Assembly (NCBI GenBank): GCA_958354085.1
Contig: CATWUX010000142.1
Span: 1-5,612, forward strand
Length of the DNA: 5,612 bases
Origin: an uncultured Oscillospiraceae bacterium
Lineage (GTDB): Bacteria > Bacillota > Clostridia > Oscillospirales > Acutalibacteraceae
Direction of reading: 5' to 3'
The notes under the pieces are model-generated. The model saw nothing but the letters and a program-made list of their open reading frames with translations. It was not told the origin of the DNA and searched no databases. Below, one piece after another: positions 1 through 5,251 of this stretch (position 1 is its first letter; the number at the start of each line of letters is the position of its first letter). Made by a program: the position numbers and the translations under genes.

Positions 1-582
1 CAAATTGATCAGCGCGCTTTCCACGCCCTGTTCCAGCAGATAGTCCCGCAGCCGATCCGCGATATAGCCTTTGGCAATACCGCCCAAATCCACCTGTGTT
101 TGCGTACCGTCGAGCTGCACCTGTGTGCCCTCCACATGGATGCGGCGATAATCCACCTGTTCCGCCGCGTTTGCCAGCGCCGCCGCATCCGGCAGCTGCG
201 GCGGCTCGGCGGTGAAATCCCAGCAGGCCGCTGCCGGGGCGATCGTGCAGTCAAATGCGCCGCCGGACAGTTCGCTGTAACGTATCCCCGCCTGAAGCAG
301 CGCGGCCGTATCGGCCGAAACCGTCACCGGCTGCCCGCCGGCGGCGTTCAGCCGACCGATATCGCTTTGCGCAACCGTGCGGCTGAACAGCTGCTCATAC
401 CGCTGAATACGCTGGATACAGCCATCCAAAACGGAGGGATCCTGCGGTTGATACAGGGAAATAGTAACAGTCGTGTCCAGCAAAAAAGCGGTGCGCTCGA
501 TCGGCTTTGCTGCGGATCGCGTACAGCCGCCCAGAAAAACCATCAACGCCAACCCCAACCAACACAGACGATAACGCGGCAC
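1..582 (-). CDS. apbE: FAD:protein FMN transferase (ApbE), lipoprotein, 3' part cut by the window edge
   Basis: Enzyme of the ApbE family, which moves FMN from FAD onto Ser/Thr of exported flavoproteins (for example FMN-bind domain proteins, RnfG/NqrC types) outside the membrane. 194 codons are visible of a usual 320-350. Residues 1-20 form a lipoprotein signal with lipobox LGGC and lipidated Cys20. Family landmarks follow in order: LLDTTVTI (34-41, where MGT.VTI is usual), an SDIGRLN segment (73-79), GAFDCTIAP (108-116), CWDF (120-123) and the hallmark DLGGIAKGYIAD (165-176). The sequence ends at ALINL, just where the conserved Gly-Gly would come. I chose GTG at 582 because AGAGGGAG lies 8 nt upstream; a GTG at 591 is in frame but touches that site. 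Divergent from the ligase gene at 830, with its own consensus promoter. The position after FD is Cys rather than the commoner Pro or Ile. No substrate flavoprotein gene is in view. Confidence 0.93.
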   Translation of the reverse strand, partial: MPRYRLCWLGLALMVFLGGCTRSAAKPIERTAFLLDTTVTISLYQPQDPSVLDGCIQRIQRYEQLFSRTVAQSDIGRLNAAGGQPVTVSADTAALLQAGIRYSELSGGAFDCTIAPAAACWDFTAEPPQLPDAAALANAAEQVDYRRIHVEGTQVQLDGTQTQVDLGGIAKGYIADRLRDYLLEQGVESALINL

Positions 583-613
583 CGGTCTCACTCCCTCTGA
601 AAATCTTCCTTTC

Positions 614-642
614 ATTATAGTATTTCCCGTCTTTCCTGTCAA
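614..642 (-). promoter_or_regulatory. Sigma-A promoter of apbE
   Basis: On the minus strand there is a perfect -35 TTGACA (637-642) and a perfect -10 TATAAT (614-619), separated by 17 nt. The start of transcription is expected near 607, giving a leader of about 25 nt before the GTG at 582. A match to both consensus hexamers with ideal spacing suggests strong basal expression unless a repressor acts here. Confidence 0.88.
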
Positions 643-643
643 A

Positions 644-657
644 TTCTGCCGGCAGAA
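644..657. promoter_or_regulatory. 14-bp perfect palindrome next to the apbE -35 box, possible operator
   Basis: TTCTGCCGGCAGAA is a perfect inverted repeat without spacer. It lies one base upstream of the -35 hexamer of the apbE promoter, where a dimeric regulator could activate or block it. A related half site, CGGCAGAAATTTGA, recurs at 798-811 in the leader of the divergent gene; the minus strand at the palindrome reads CGGCAGAATTTGA. No T-run follows on either strand and no gene ends here, so it is not a terminator. The binding protein is unknown and the function is inferred from position. Confidence 0.4.
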
Positions 658-684
658 GCTTTGGAATTTTACTTTTTTGTACAA

Positions 685-711
685 TTACACATAGAGCGGG
701 ACTGGTATAAT
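685..711 (+). promoter_or_regulatory. Distal candidate promoter for the ligase operon
   Basis: A perfect -10 TATAAT at 706-711 is preceded by TGG, making an extended -10. The -35 is poor (best is TTACAC at 685-690, spacer 15). If used, the leader would be about 110 nt. It may be an alternative start to the proximal promoter at 752-780. Confidence 0.4.
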
Positions 712-751
712 AGGGGAATGGGCAAAAATAATAACAGGTTTGTAATAATCG

Positions 752-780
752 TTGAAGAAAAACGCCGGATGTGCTATAGT
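752..780 (+). promoter_or_regulatory. Proximal candidate promoter for the ligase operon
   Basis: -35 TTGAAG (752-757), 17-nt spacer and -10 TATAGT (775-780) with an extended TGC just upstream. Transcription would start near 787, about 43 nt before the GTG at 830. Spacing and both hexamers are good, so this is the preferred promoter for the downstream pair of genes. Confidence 0.65.
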
Positions 781-829
781 GCAGGAAGAAATGTCTTCGG
801 CAGAAATTTGAAACCGGAAGGGGGATTTT

Positions 830-2125
830 GTGAACACGCCAATTGACACGTTGCCCAAAATGCTGCGGCAGCCTTGGGTCTGGACGATTATCTTTCTGGC
901 GGCAATTCCCTTTTTCCCCGAATATATCGCGCCTTTGCTGGCGATCGCCGCTTTGATCGCCGCTGTTCGGGATGCACACGCTGCCGGTCGCCCGGTCGTG
1001 GTCGGTACACTCGGCAAGCTTGTGCTCCTGTTTATCGCCTATTCCGCCGTCGGGATTCTCTATTCGGACAATACGTTCAACAGCGTATGCACCTGGCTGA
1101 TGTGGTGCGTCATGCTGTGCGGTTATCTGGCGCTGACCACGGTGCTCACCGATCGCCGGCGGCTCAAAGCCGCCCTCATCGGCCTCACGCTGACAGCGGG
1201 GATCATCGGCTTGATCGGTCTGGCGCAGTATGTTACGGCTGCCTTTTTGGTGCCGGACGCGCCGCTGCAATTCTGGGAATGGCTGGACTCCCGTGTTTTT
1301 GAACTCTTGCCGATGGAGATCAGCCTGCGCATAACCGGTCTGCGCGTGTCGGCCACCTTCACCAACCCCAATATTCTGGCGGAATATCTGGTGATGGTGT
1401 TTCCCTTTCTGATTTATTGCGCGTTCCACGGCAGCCGCTCCCGTGTGCAAATGCTCTGCCGCTTTTGTTTGTTGTTTGCCATAGGCGGACTGGCATTTTC
1501 TTTCTCCCGCGGCGGTTATGTGGCGCTGGCGGTCATCGCCGTCGCTTTCGGCATACTGTATATGCGGAACTATCCGCTGTGGCTGCTGATCGGCGTGTCG
1601 GTGCTGGTGCTTATCCCCGCGCCGATCATGGAACGGCTGCTGTCGATGAGTTTTACGGATGAGGCGGTTTCGGAACGGCTTCAGGCGTGGCATATCCTGT
1701 TCGGCGTGATCGGCGAACATCCGATTTTCGGTCTCGGCCCCGGCATTCAAAACGTATGGGACACGCTGATGGAAAACGGATTGAATGTCCCGCACGCGCA
1801 TAATCTGGTCTTACAGCTGTTGGCAGAAGGCGGTATCATTGCGCTTGGATTGTTTCTCGGCATGGGCGTCGTGCTGTGCCGGCGCGGTATCCAGATGCTG
1901 TGCCGTAATACGGATGGTCGCATACTGGGCGGTGTATTCGTTATATTCGCGCTTGGCTTCTGCGCCAACAGCATGGTGGAATATCCGCTTTTCACGCCGA
2001 AGCTGGTTGGCACTTTCTTGATAGTTCTGGCCTTATTCGACAGTGCCGCGGATATTTTTCTGGAGAGATCCCCCTCGCCACTGCGCAACACGCTGACCTT
2101 TCGGCGGCGGCCGTCAAAGCCTTGA
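830..2125 (+). CDS. O-antigen ligase/Wzy polymerase family membrane protein (Wzy_C)
   Basis: Integral membrane protein of 431 residues with about 11-12 hydrophobic segments. It belongs to the O-antigen ligase/WaaL/Wzy superfamily (Wzy_C, PF04932), whose members transfer or polymerise undecaprenyl-linked glycans on the outer face of the membrane. Visible family motifs: FTNPNILAEYL (177-187), the first signature; SFSRGGY (224-230), the start of the core domain; ERLQAWHILFGVIGEHP (282-298) followed by GLGPG (301-305); and PHAHNLVLQLLAEGG (321-335), holding the functional His. The loop at about 266-327 between hydrophobic segments is the usual long extracellular loop. The GTG start at 830 is set by AAGGGGG five bases upstream. 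In a Gram-positive cell the product may be a capsule, teichoic-acid-like or protein-linked glycan; the exact substrate cannot be read from the sequence. No glycosyltransferase genes flank it. Likely cotranscribed with the gene at 2183. Confidence 0.88.
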   Translation: MNTPIDTLPKMLRQPWVWTIIFLAAIPFFPEYIAPLLAIAALIAAVRDAHAAGRPVVVGTLGKLVLLFIAYSAVGILYSDNTFNSVCTWLMWCVMLCGYLALTTVLTDRRRLKAALIGLTLTAGIIGLIGLAQYVTAAFLVPDAPLQFWEWLDSRVFELLPMEISLRITGLRVSATFTNPNILAEYLVMVFPFLIYCAFHGSRSRVQMLCRFCLLFAIGGLAFSFSRGGYVALAVIAVAFGILYMRNYPLWLLIGVSVLVLIPAPIMERLLSMSFTDEAVSERLQAWHILFGVIGEHPIFGLGPGIQNVWDTLMENGLNVPHAHNLVLQLLAEGGIIALGLFLGMGVVLCRRGIQMLCRNTDGRILGGVFVIFALGFCANSMVEYPLFTPKLVGTFLIVLALFDSAADIFLERSPSPLRNTLTFRRRPSKP

Positions 2126-2182
2126 TCCACGTTGCCCGCAATCGGTTGAAAAATTTGAAATGCAATCAGGAGGATGGAAAAA

Positions 2183-2770
2183 ATGAAAAAACGGCTCGTT
2201 TGTATGCTCTGCCTGCTTGTTTTCAGTACGATTGTCGCTTGGGCAGTCAGCGCGAACACCCTCCCGGAGGATTTGCTGCTTGAGGATTCGGCACAGGTTT
2301 TTTTCGGCAGGCTTGAAGAGGCAACCACCCAGAATGTGACAATTTCGCCGTGTAAACACGTCAAGGGCGACTTTTCACCGGGCCGCACGTTCCGTTCCCG
2401 TTATTTATACGATGGCCATCTGCGTGTCGGCAGGGTCTATCTTTGCGCTCGCCGGGCAGAAAATGGGCCTGTGCATATGTGGGAAGTGGATACGCTGGAT
2501 ACCAAAACGCTGGTCATTCAAGAACCCATCGGTCAAGGCGAACGTGTTCAGCAGTACCTGAACACCGGCAAATTTGAAGCGCGGGAAATCGAGCGGCGGG
2601 AGCGGCTCGGATTACCCGATCCCCCGGCAGATACCCTGTTATCCAACGACCCGAATCCGCCTCGGCCGGTTTGGCTGCTGCACGCGGCAATCGCCGGCGG
2701 CGTTTTGCTCATCGGCGGCATTACGATTGATATCGTGCGGTGGAGAAAGAGAAAATCTTCCGCCGCATAA
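2183..2770 (+). CDS. Unrecognised extracytoplasmic protein with signal peptide and C-terminal membrane anchor
   Basis: 195 residues, no family recognised with confidence. Residues 1-25 are a Sec signal peptide (Lys-Lys-Arg, hydrophobic core, AVSA just before a likely cleavage site). Residues 26-162 would lie outside the cell. Residues 164-184 are one transmembrane helix, followed by a basic tail (RWRKRK), so the body faces outward and the C-terminus lies inside. The outer part is beta-rich in appearance: AQVFFGRLEE (37-46), a KGD segment (61-63), then RVGRVYLC (81-88), with a Lys/Arg/Glu-rich stretch at 120-143 and a Pro-rich membrane-proximal linker at 145-162. That order loosely recalls small OB-fold/TIMP-like extracellular domains, but this is only a resemblance. 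I chose ATG 2183 over the in-frame ATG 2174 because AGGAGG (2168-2173) abuts the first and lies 9 nt before the second. It begins 57 nt after the ligase with no terminator between, so it is probably a partner or modulator of that protein. Confidence 0.8.
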   Translation: MKKRLVCMLCLLVFSTIVAWAVSANTLPEDLLLEDSAQVFFGRLEEATTQNVTISPCKHVKGDFSPGRTFRSRYLYDGHLRVGRVYLCARRAENGPVHMWEVDTLDTKTLVIQEPIGQGERVQQYLNTGKFEAREIERRERLGLPDPPADTLLSNDPNPPRPVWLLHAAIAGGVLLIGGITIDIVRWRKRKSSAA

Positions 2771-2776
2771 ATTACA

Positions 2777-2820
2777 GAAGTCCCTGCTGACGTATTTGTC
2801 AGCAGGGACTTCGCATTTTT
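2777..2820 (+). terminator. Intrinsic terminator after the ligase operon
   Basis: A perfect 15-bp stem (2777-2791 with 2798-2812) closes a 6-nt loop, GTATTT. GCA and five T follow on the plus strand. It starts 7 nt after the stop codon of the anchored protein. The minus-strand flank is only weakly T-rich, so it may also slow transcription coming from the convergent AraC gene, but the plus direction fits better. Confidence 0.85.
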
Positions 2821-2866
2821 CACCATTCTTGCAAGCTCTCGAACGCCTTGGCGTATAGAGTCAGGG

Positions 2867-3745
2867 TCATACTTTCTCGTTTACCGCGATCCAGATTTCG
2901 CAGGTATAGTCGGGGTTCTGGACATCCGCCGAAGGGTATACTTCCAGCTCAATGCCGCTGCCGTATTCGTAGGTGCTGCTCTGAGGGAAGAACTCCGTGC
3001 AAATCTTCTTGTAGGTGTCCTTAAACGCGTCGGGCATTTTGCCTCGGCACTGGAACACCGCATAGGTATGCGCCGGAATCTCCACAATGTCAAAGCCGTC
3101 CTCCACAACCGGCTTGCCGTTCCACTCCGCACCGATGCCATAGGGGAAACCGGAATCCGCCATCTCACCGGAGAAGCAGATGCCGAGTATGCCGTGGAAG
3201 TTGTCAAAGCTGGCGTACCGGCAGAGCTTCTCCATCATGCCGCTTTGACCACACTCGTTCCAGAACGCTGAAATAGCGGCAGTAGCGGTATCCCCCTGCG
3301 GCTTGTCGACCTGCTTTTTACGGCAGACGACCTTGAACGCGTCTCTTTTTTCCACTCTGTAATCCATTAGATTGCCTCCGTCCAAAATCAGTTTTACGGA
3401 AAGACGGGAAAAGGACTTGATGCTGCCGCCGCGGCGGGCCTCGGTCGGCGTTATACCGTGAAACCGGGCAAACGCACGGGAAAAGCTTTCCGGCGTATCG
3501 TAACCGTATTTCAGCGCAATGTCGATAATTTTATCGTCCGTCCGATGCAGCTCCTCTGCGGCAAGAGACAAACGGCGCATACGGATATAATCGCCCAGCG
3601 TATAACCGACCAGCATGCTGAACATCCGCTGAAAATGAAACACCGACGAGGCGGCCTCCCTCGCCGCAATCGCATAATCAATCTCGTCTGTCAGATGTGC
3701 TTCGGTATAGTCGATCGCGCGCTGTATGCCGGTAATCCAGTCCAT
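2867..3745 (-). CDS. AraC-family regulator with C-terminal GyrI-like effector-binding domain
   Basis: 292-residue cytoplasmic transcription factor. The N-terminal AraC-type DNA-binding domain (about 5-105) has two helix-turn-helix units: the first around 25-46, ending in FHFQRMFSMLVGYTLGDY (36-53), the second around 73-104 with IALKYGYDTPESFSRAF (76-92) and GITPTEAR (97-104). A GyrI-like/AraC effector-binding domain follows from about 127 (MDYRVEKRDAFKVV) to the end, with the usual IPAHTYAVFQCRG (223-235), MPDAF.DTYKKI and GIELEVYP (264-271). This order (HTH first, then ligand domain) is that of Rob-like and similar multidrug- or small-molecule-sensing regulators; length is normal. A strong GGAAGGAGAG site lies before ATG 3745. 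It converges with the ligase operon and follows rubrerythrin, from which it is separated by a terminator, so it is probably a separate unit. No target gene or ligand can be named. Confidence 0.92.
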   Translation of the reverse strand: MDWITGIQRAIDYTEAHLTDEIDYAIAAREAASSVFHFQRMFSMLVGYTLGDYIRMRRLSLAAEELHRTDDKIIDIALKYGYDTPESFSRAFARFHGITPTEARRGGSIKSFSRLSVKLILDGGNLMDYRVEKRDAFKVVCRKKQVDKPQGDTATAAISAFWNECGQSGMMEKLCRYASFDNFHGILGICFSGEMADSGFPYGIGAEWNGKPVVEDGFDIVEIPAHTYAVFQCRGKMPDAFKDTYKKICTEFFPQSSTYEYGSGIELEVYPSADVQNPDYTCEIWIAVNEKV

Positions 3746-3836
3746 AAATTCTCTCCTTCCGTCTGATAATATGATAGCAGAGATACCGTTCGACTTCCTG
3801 ATATTTTGTGCGCAGCGGTGTATACCACTGTATCAT
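3678..3836 (-). CDS. Possible 52-residue leader ORF upstream of and overlapping the AraC gene
   Basis: On the minus strand GGAGG lies 6 nt before an ATG at 3836, which opens a 52-codon frame ending at 3678, inside the first 23 codons of the AraC gene but in another frame. The non-overlapping first 30 residues start MIQWYTPLRTKYQEVERYL and look protein-like; the last 22 are only the shifted reading of the regulator gene. It could be a translated leader, a remnant, or chance. No family recognised. The extended -10 proposed at 3771-3779 lies inside this ORF, so if that promoter is the only one, this ORF is not transcribed. Confidence 0.2.
   Translation of the reverse strand: MIQWYTPLRTKYQEVERYLCYHIIRRKERIYGLDYRHTARDRLYRSTSDRRD
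3771..3779 (-). promoter_or_regulatory. Candidate extended -10 for the AraC gene
   Basis: TGCTATCAT on the minus strand is an extended -10 (TGn plus TATCAT) located about 26 nt upstream of the ATG at 3745. No convincing -35 is seen 16-18 nt further upstream, so assignment is weak. A rough palindrome (3813-3830, CAGCGGTGTATACCACTG, 7 of 9 pairs matching) lies about 35 bp upstream and could be a regulator site. Confidence 0.35.
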
Positions 3837-3918
3837 CGTTTTCCTCCGTCACTGCGGCAAAAGCGGAGGGCAAAGCGAAAGACGGACAGCGGACGATAAC
3901 GCGGTCATAACTTCACGC

Positions 3919-3950
3919 AAAAAGAGGGCGAAGCTCACGCCCCACCCTCT
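3919..3950 (-). terminator. Intrinsic terminator after rubrerythrin
   Basis: On the minus strand a 12-bp stem (3939-3950 with 3923-3934, including three G-U pairs) closes a GTGA tetraloop of the GNRA type and is followed by a run of T (3919-3923). It begins 12 nt after the rubrerythrin stop codon. It closes the perR-rbr operon and isolates it from the AraC gene downstream. Confidence 0.85.
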
Positions 3951-3962
3951 CAAAGCCGTTTT

Positions 3963-4553
3963 TTATTTACCGAAATAACGGTTCAGCAGGCCCTCGAAAG
4001 CCTTGCCGTGACGAGCTTCGTCCTTTGCCATCTCATGGACGGTATCGTGGACAGCGTCATAACCCAGTTCCTTCGCCTTCTTGGCCAGCTGCATTTTACC
4101 ATCGGTCGCACCACATTCGGCTTCGACGCGCATAGCAAGGTTCTTCTGCGTGCTGTCGGTGACAACCTCGCCCAGCAGCTCGGCAAATTTCGCGGCGTGC
4201 TCGGCCTCTTCATAGGCGGCCTTTTCCCAATACAGGCCGATTTCGGGATATCCTTCACGATGAGCCACACGCGCCATCGCCAGATACATACCGACCTCTG
4301 TGCATTCGCCGTTGAAGTTTGCGCGCAGCATTTCGACAACTTCTTTATCCAAGCCTGCTGCAACACCTACGCGATGCTCATCCGCCCATACGCGCTCGCT
4401 CGCTGCTTTCGCCGCCGGAGCCGGAGCTGCCGCGGGAGCCGCCGCGCCCATCTCCTTAAACTTGTCAGCGCCTGCGCCGCAAACCGGGCAAACAGCCGGT
4501 GCCTCATCGCCGTTGTGAACATACCCACAGATCAAGCATACAAATTTTTTCAT
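3963..4553 (-). CDS. rbr: Reverse-type rubrerythrin (N-terminal rubredoxin-like domain, C-terminal diiron ferritin-like domain)
   Basis: 196-residue cytoplasmic non-haem iron protein that reduces hydrogen peroxide, and in clostridial relatives also takes part in oxygen scavenging, with electrons from NAD(P)H through a reductase. Domain order is reversed relative to classical rubrerythrin: a rubredoxin-like Fe(Cys)4 knuckle comes first (C6xxC9 and C22xxC25), then an Ala/Pro-rich linker (about 37-52), then a four-helix diiron domain (about 60-196). Diiron ligand segments are NGECTEVGMY (81-90), EEAEH (115-119, ExxH), VEAE (143-146) and DEARH (178-182, ExxH). ATG 4553 is chosen because GGAGG lies 8 nt upstream; two earlier in-frame ATGs (4568, 4559) overlap or crowd that site. 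It starts 30 nt after perR with no promoter or terminator seen between, so it is cotranscribed and should be peroxide-inducible through PerR. Confidence 0.95.
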   Translation of the reverse strand: MKKFVCLICGYVHNGDEAPAVCPVCGAGADKFKEMGAAAPAAAPAPAAKAASERVWADEHRVGVAAGLDKEVVEMLRANFNGECTEVGMYLAMARVAHREGYPEIGLYWEKAAYEEAEHAAKFAELLGEVVTDSTQKNLAMRVEAECGATDGKMQLAKKAKELGYDAVHDTVHEMAKDEARHGKAFEGLLNRYFGK

Positions 4554-4583
4554 TGTCATTTCCTCCATACTCTTTATAAAATT

Positions 4584-5030
4584 TTATTTTTGGGACTGCG
4601 ACAATTGCACGCAGTCAGGACAAACACCGTTAAAAAACACATCGCAGGTTTCCGCCTCAAAAGCGGACGGACACAGCCGGTGAATCTGCTGGCTGTCCAA
4701 TTGAAAATCAAACACCTCGCCGCAATGCCGGCATTTGAAGTGCCCGTGTTCCGCAGGGTTTCCGTCAAAACGCTGCTCCTCCGCATCAATGGTGATGCGG
4801 CGCACCAGTTTCGCCTCCACCAACGCGTATACGGAATTATAGATGGTCGTGCGCGAAAAAGAGGGATACTCGCCGGATAACGCTTGATAGATCGTATCGA
4901 CCGTCGGGTGGATAGGGTGCTTCAACAAGTATTGATACACGGCAATCCGCTGCTGCGTTGGCCGCAGACCACGCTGAGACAAAACGTCTGCGATCTGTCT
5001 GCCGGACGCCCCGGCGTTCATGGCTTCCAT
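4584..5030 (-). CDS. perR: Peroxide-responsive repressor PerR (Fur family)
   Basis: 148-residue metal-dependent repressor. The N-terminal winged helix includes GLRPTQQRIAVYQYL (21-35) and the recognition segment around SFSRTTIYNSVYAL (57-70). The C-terminal dimerisation domain has two Cys pairs for structural zinc (C100xxC103, C137xxC140). By alignment with B. subtilis PerR from memory, the regulatory iron site is intact: H41 (H37), D89 (D85), H95 (H91), H97 (H93) and D108 (D104). Asp rather than Glu at the last position is the usual mark of PerR against Fur. In such proteins Fe-catalysed oxidation of the His ligands releases DNA. First gene of an operon with rubrerythrin. Start ATG 5030 follows GAGGAGGAG closely (3-nt spacing to AGGAGG); ATG 5021 is an alternative with longer spacing. 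Zur, Mur or Fur identity is less likely given the linked rubrerythrin and the Per box. Confidence 0.94.
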   Translation of the reverse strand: MEAMNAGASGRQIADVLSQRGLRPTQQRIAVYQYLLKHPIHPTVDTIYQALSGEYPSFSRTTIYNSVYALVEAKLVRRITIDAEEQRFDGNPAEHGHFKCRHCGEVFDFQLDSQQIHRLCPSAFEAETCDVFFNGVCPDCVQLSQSQK

Positions 5031-5061
5031 ACTCCTCCTCTTTTCTGTAATCGTTTTTTAT

Positions 5062-5076
5062 TTGTAATGATTACAA
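5062..5076. promoter_or_regulatory. Per box (7-1-7 inverted repeat) over the perR-rbr transcription start
   Basis: TTGTAATGATTACAA is a perfect 7-1-7 inverted repeat and differs from the B. subtilis Per box consensus TTATAATnATTATAA by one base in each arm. It lies just downstream of the -10 and covers the expected start site near 5075, the position for simple steric repression. A further half site, TGTAAT at 5046-5051, lies between it and the ribosome binding site. Binding by PerR is inferred. Confidence 0.85.
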
Positions 5077-5081
5077 TATAT

Positions 5082-5110
5082 ACTATATATGCCTTTTTGC
5101 ATTTTGTCAA
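5082..5110 (-). promoter_or_regulatory. Sigma-A promoter of the perR-rbr operon
   Basis: On the minus strand a perfect -35 TTGACA (5105-5110) is followed after 17 nt by -10 TATAGT (5082-5087). Transcription should start near 5075, giving a leader of about 45 nt. A strong promoter overlapped by a Per box fits tight repression with high induced output. Confidence 0.88.
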
Positions 5111-5210
5111 GCCTCTTTTAAAAAATTTTCAGGAAAACTTTTCTAAAGAACCGCTGATGGAATTCGGACATATAGATTTTTCGGCAAAAATTACACCCAC
5201 CGAAATTTCA

Positions 5211-5245
5211 AGGGTGCTGCAAAATGTTTCATTTTGCAGCACCCT
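5211..5245 (-). terminator. Hairpin after pyrC, likely terminator
   Basis: A perfect 16-bp stem (5211-5226 with 5230-5245) closes a 3-nt loop, 6 nt beyond the pyrC stop codon. The T-run after the stem is poor on the minus strand (TTGAAATTTC), though the arms contain A and T runs. It sits between pyrC and the perR promoter and would keep pyrimidine-operon transcription from entering perR-rbr. No plus-strand gene ends here. Confidence 0.7.
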
Positions 5246-5251
5246 TTCCGT

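Noticed and set aside
100..600. Plus-strand frame of 166 codons opposite apbE
   Set aside because: Opposite strand of a clear ApbE gene; the translation is low-complexity Arg/Gln-rich and has no start signals.
395..1801. Long minus-strand frame of 468 codons opposite the ligase gene
   Set aside because: It is very rich in Arg, His, Gln and Asp as expected for the complement of a hydrophobic membrane protein gene, crosses the apbE promoter and runs into apbE in the wrong frame. No family motif or ribosome binding site.
2777..2812. Large inverted repeat considered as a mobile-element end or CRISPR-like repeat
   Set aside because: Single copy, directly after a stop codon and followed by T residues, so a terminator explains it.
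568..3904. 13-nt repeat GACGATAACGCGG at 568-580 and 3892-3904
   Set aside because: One such match is expected by chance at a modest rate in this length; one copy is inside the apbE signal-peptide codons and no shared context exists.
4008..4880. Plus-strand frame of 290 codons opposite rubrerythrin and perR
   Set aside because: Lies antisense to two well-identified genes, crosses their junction and has no recognisable domain or ribosome binding site.
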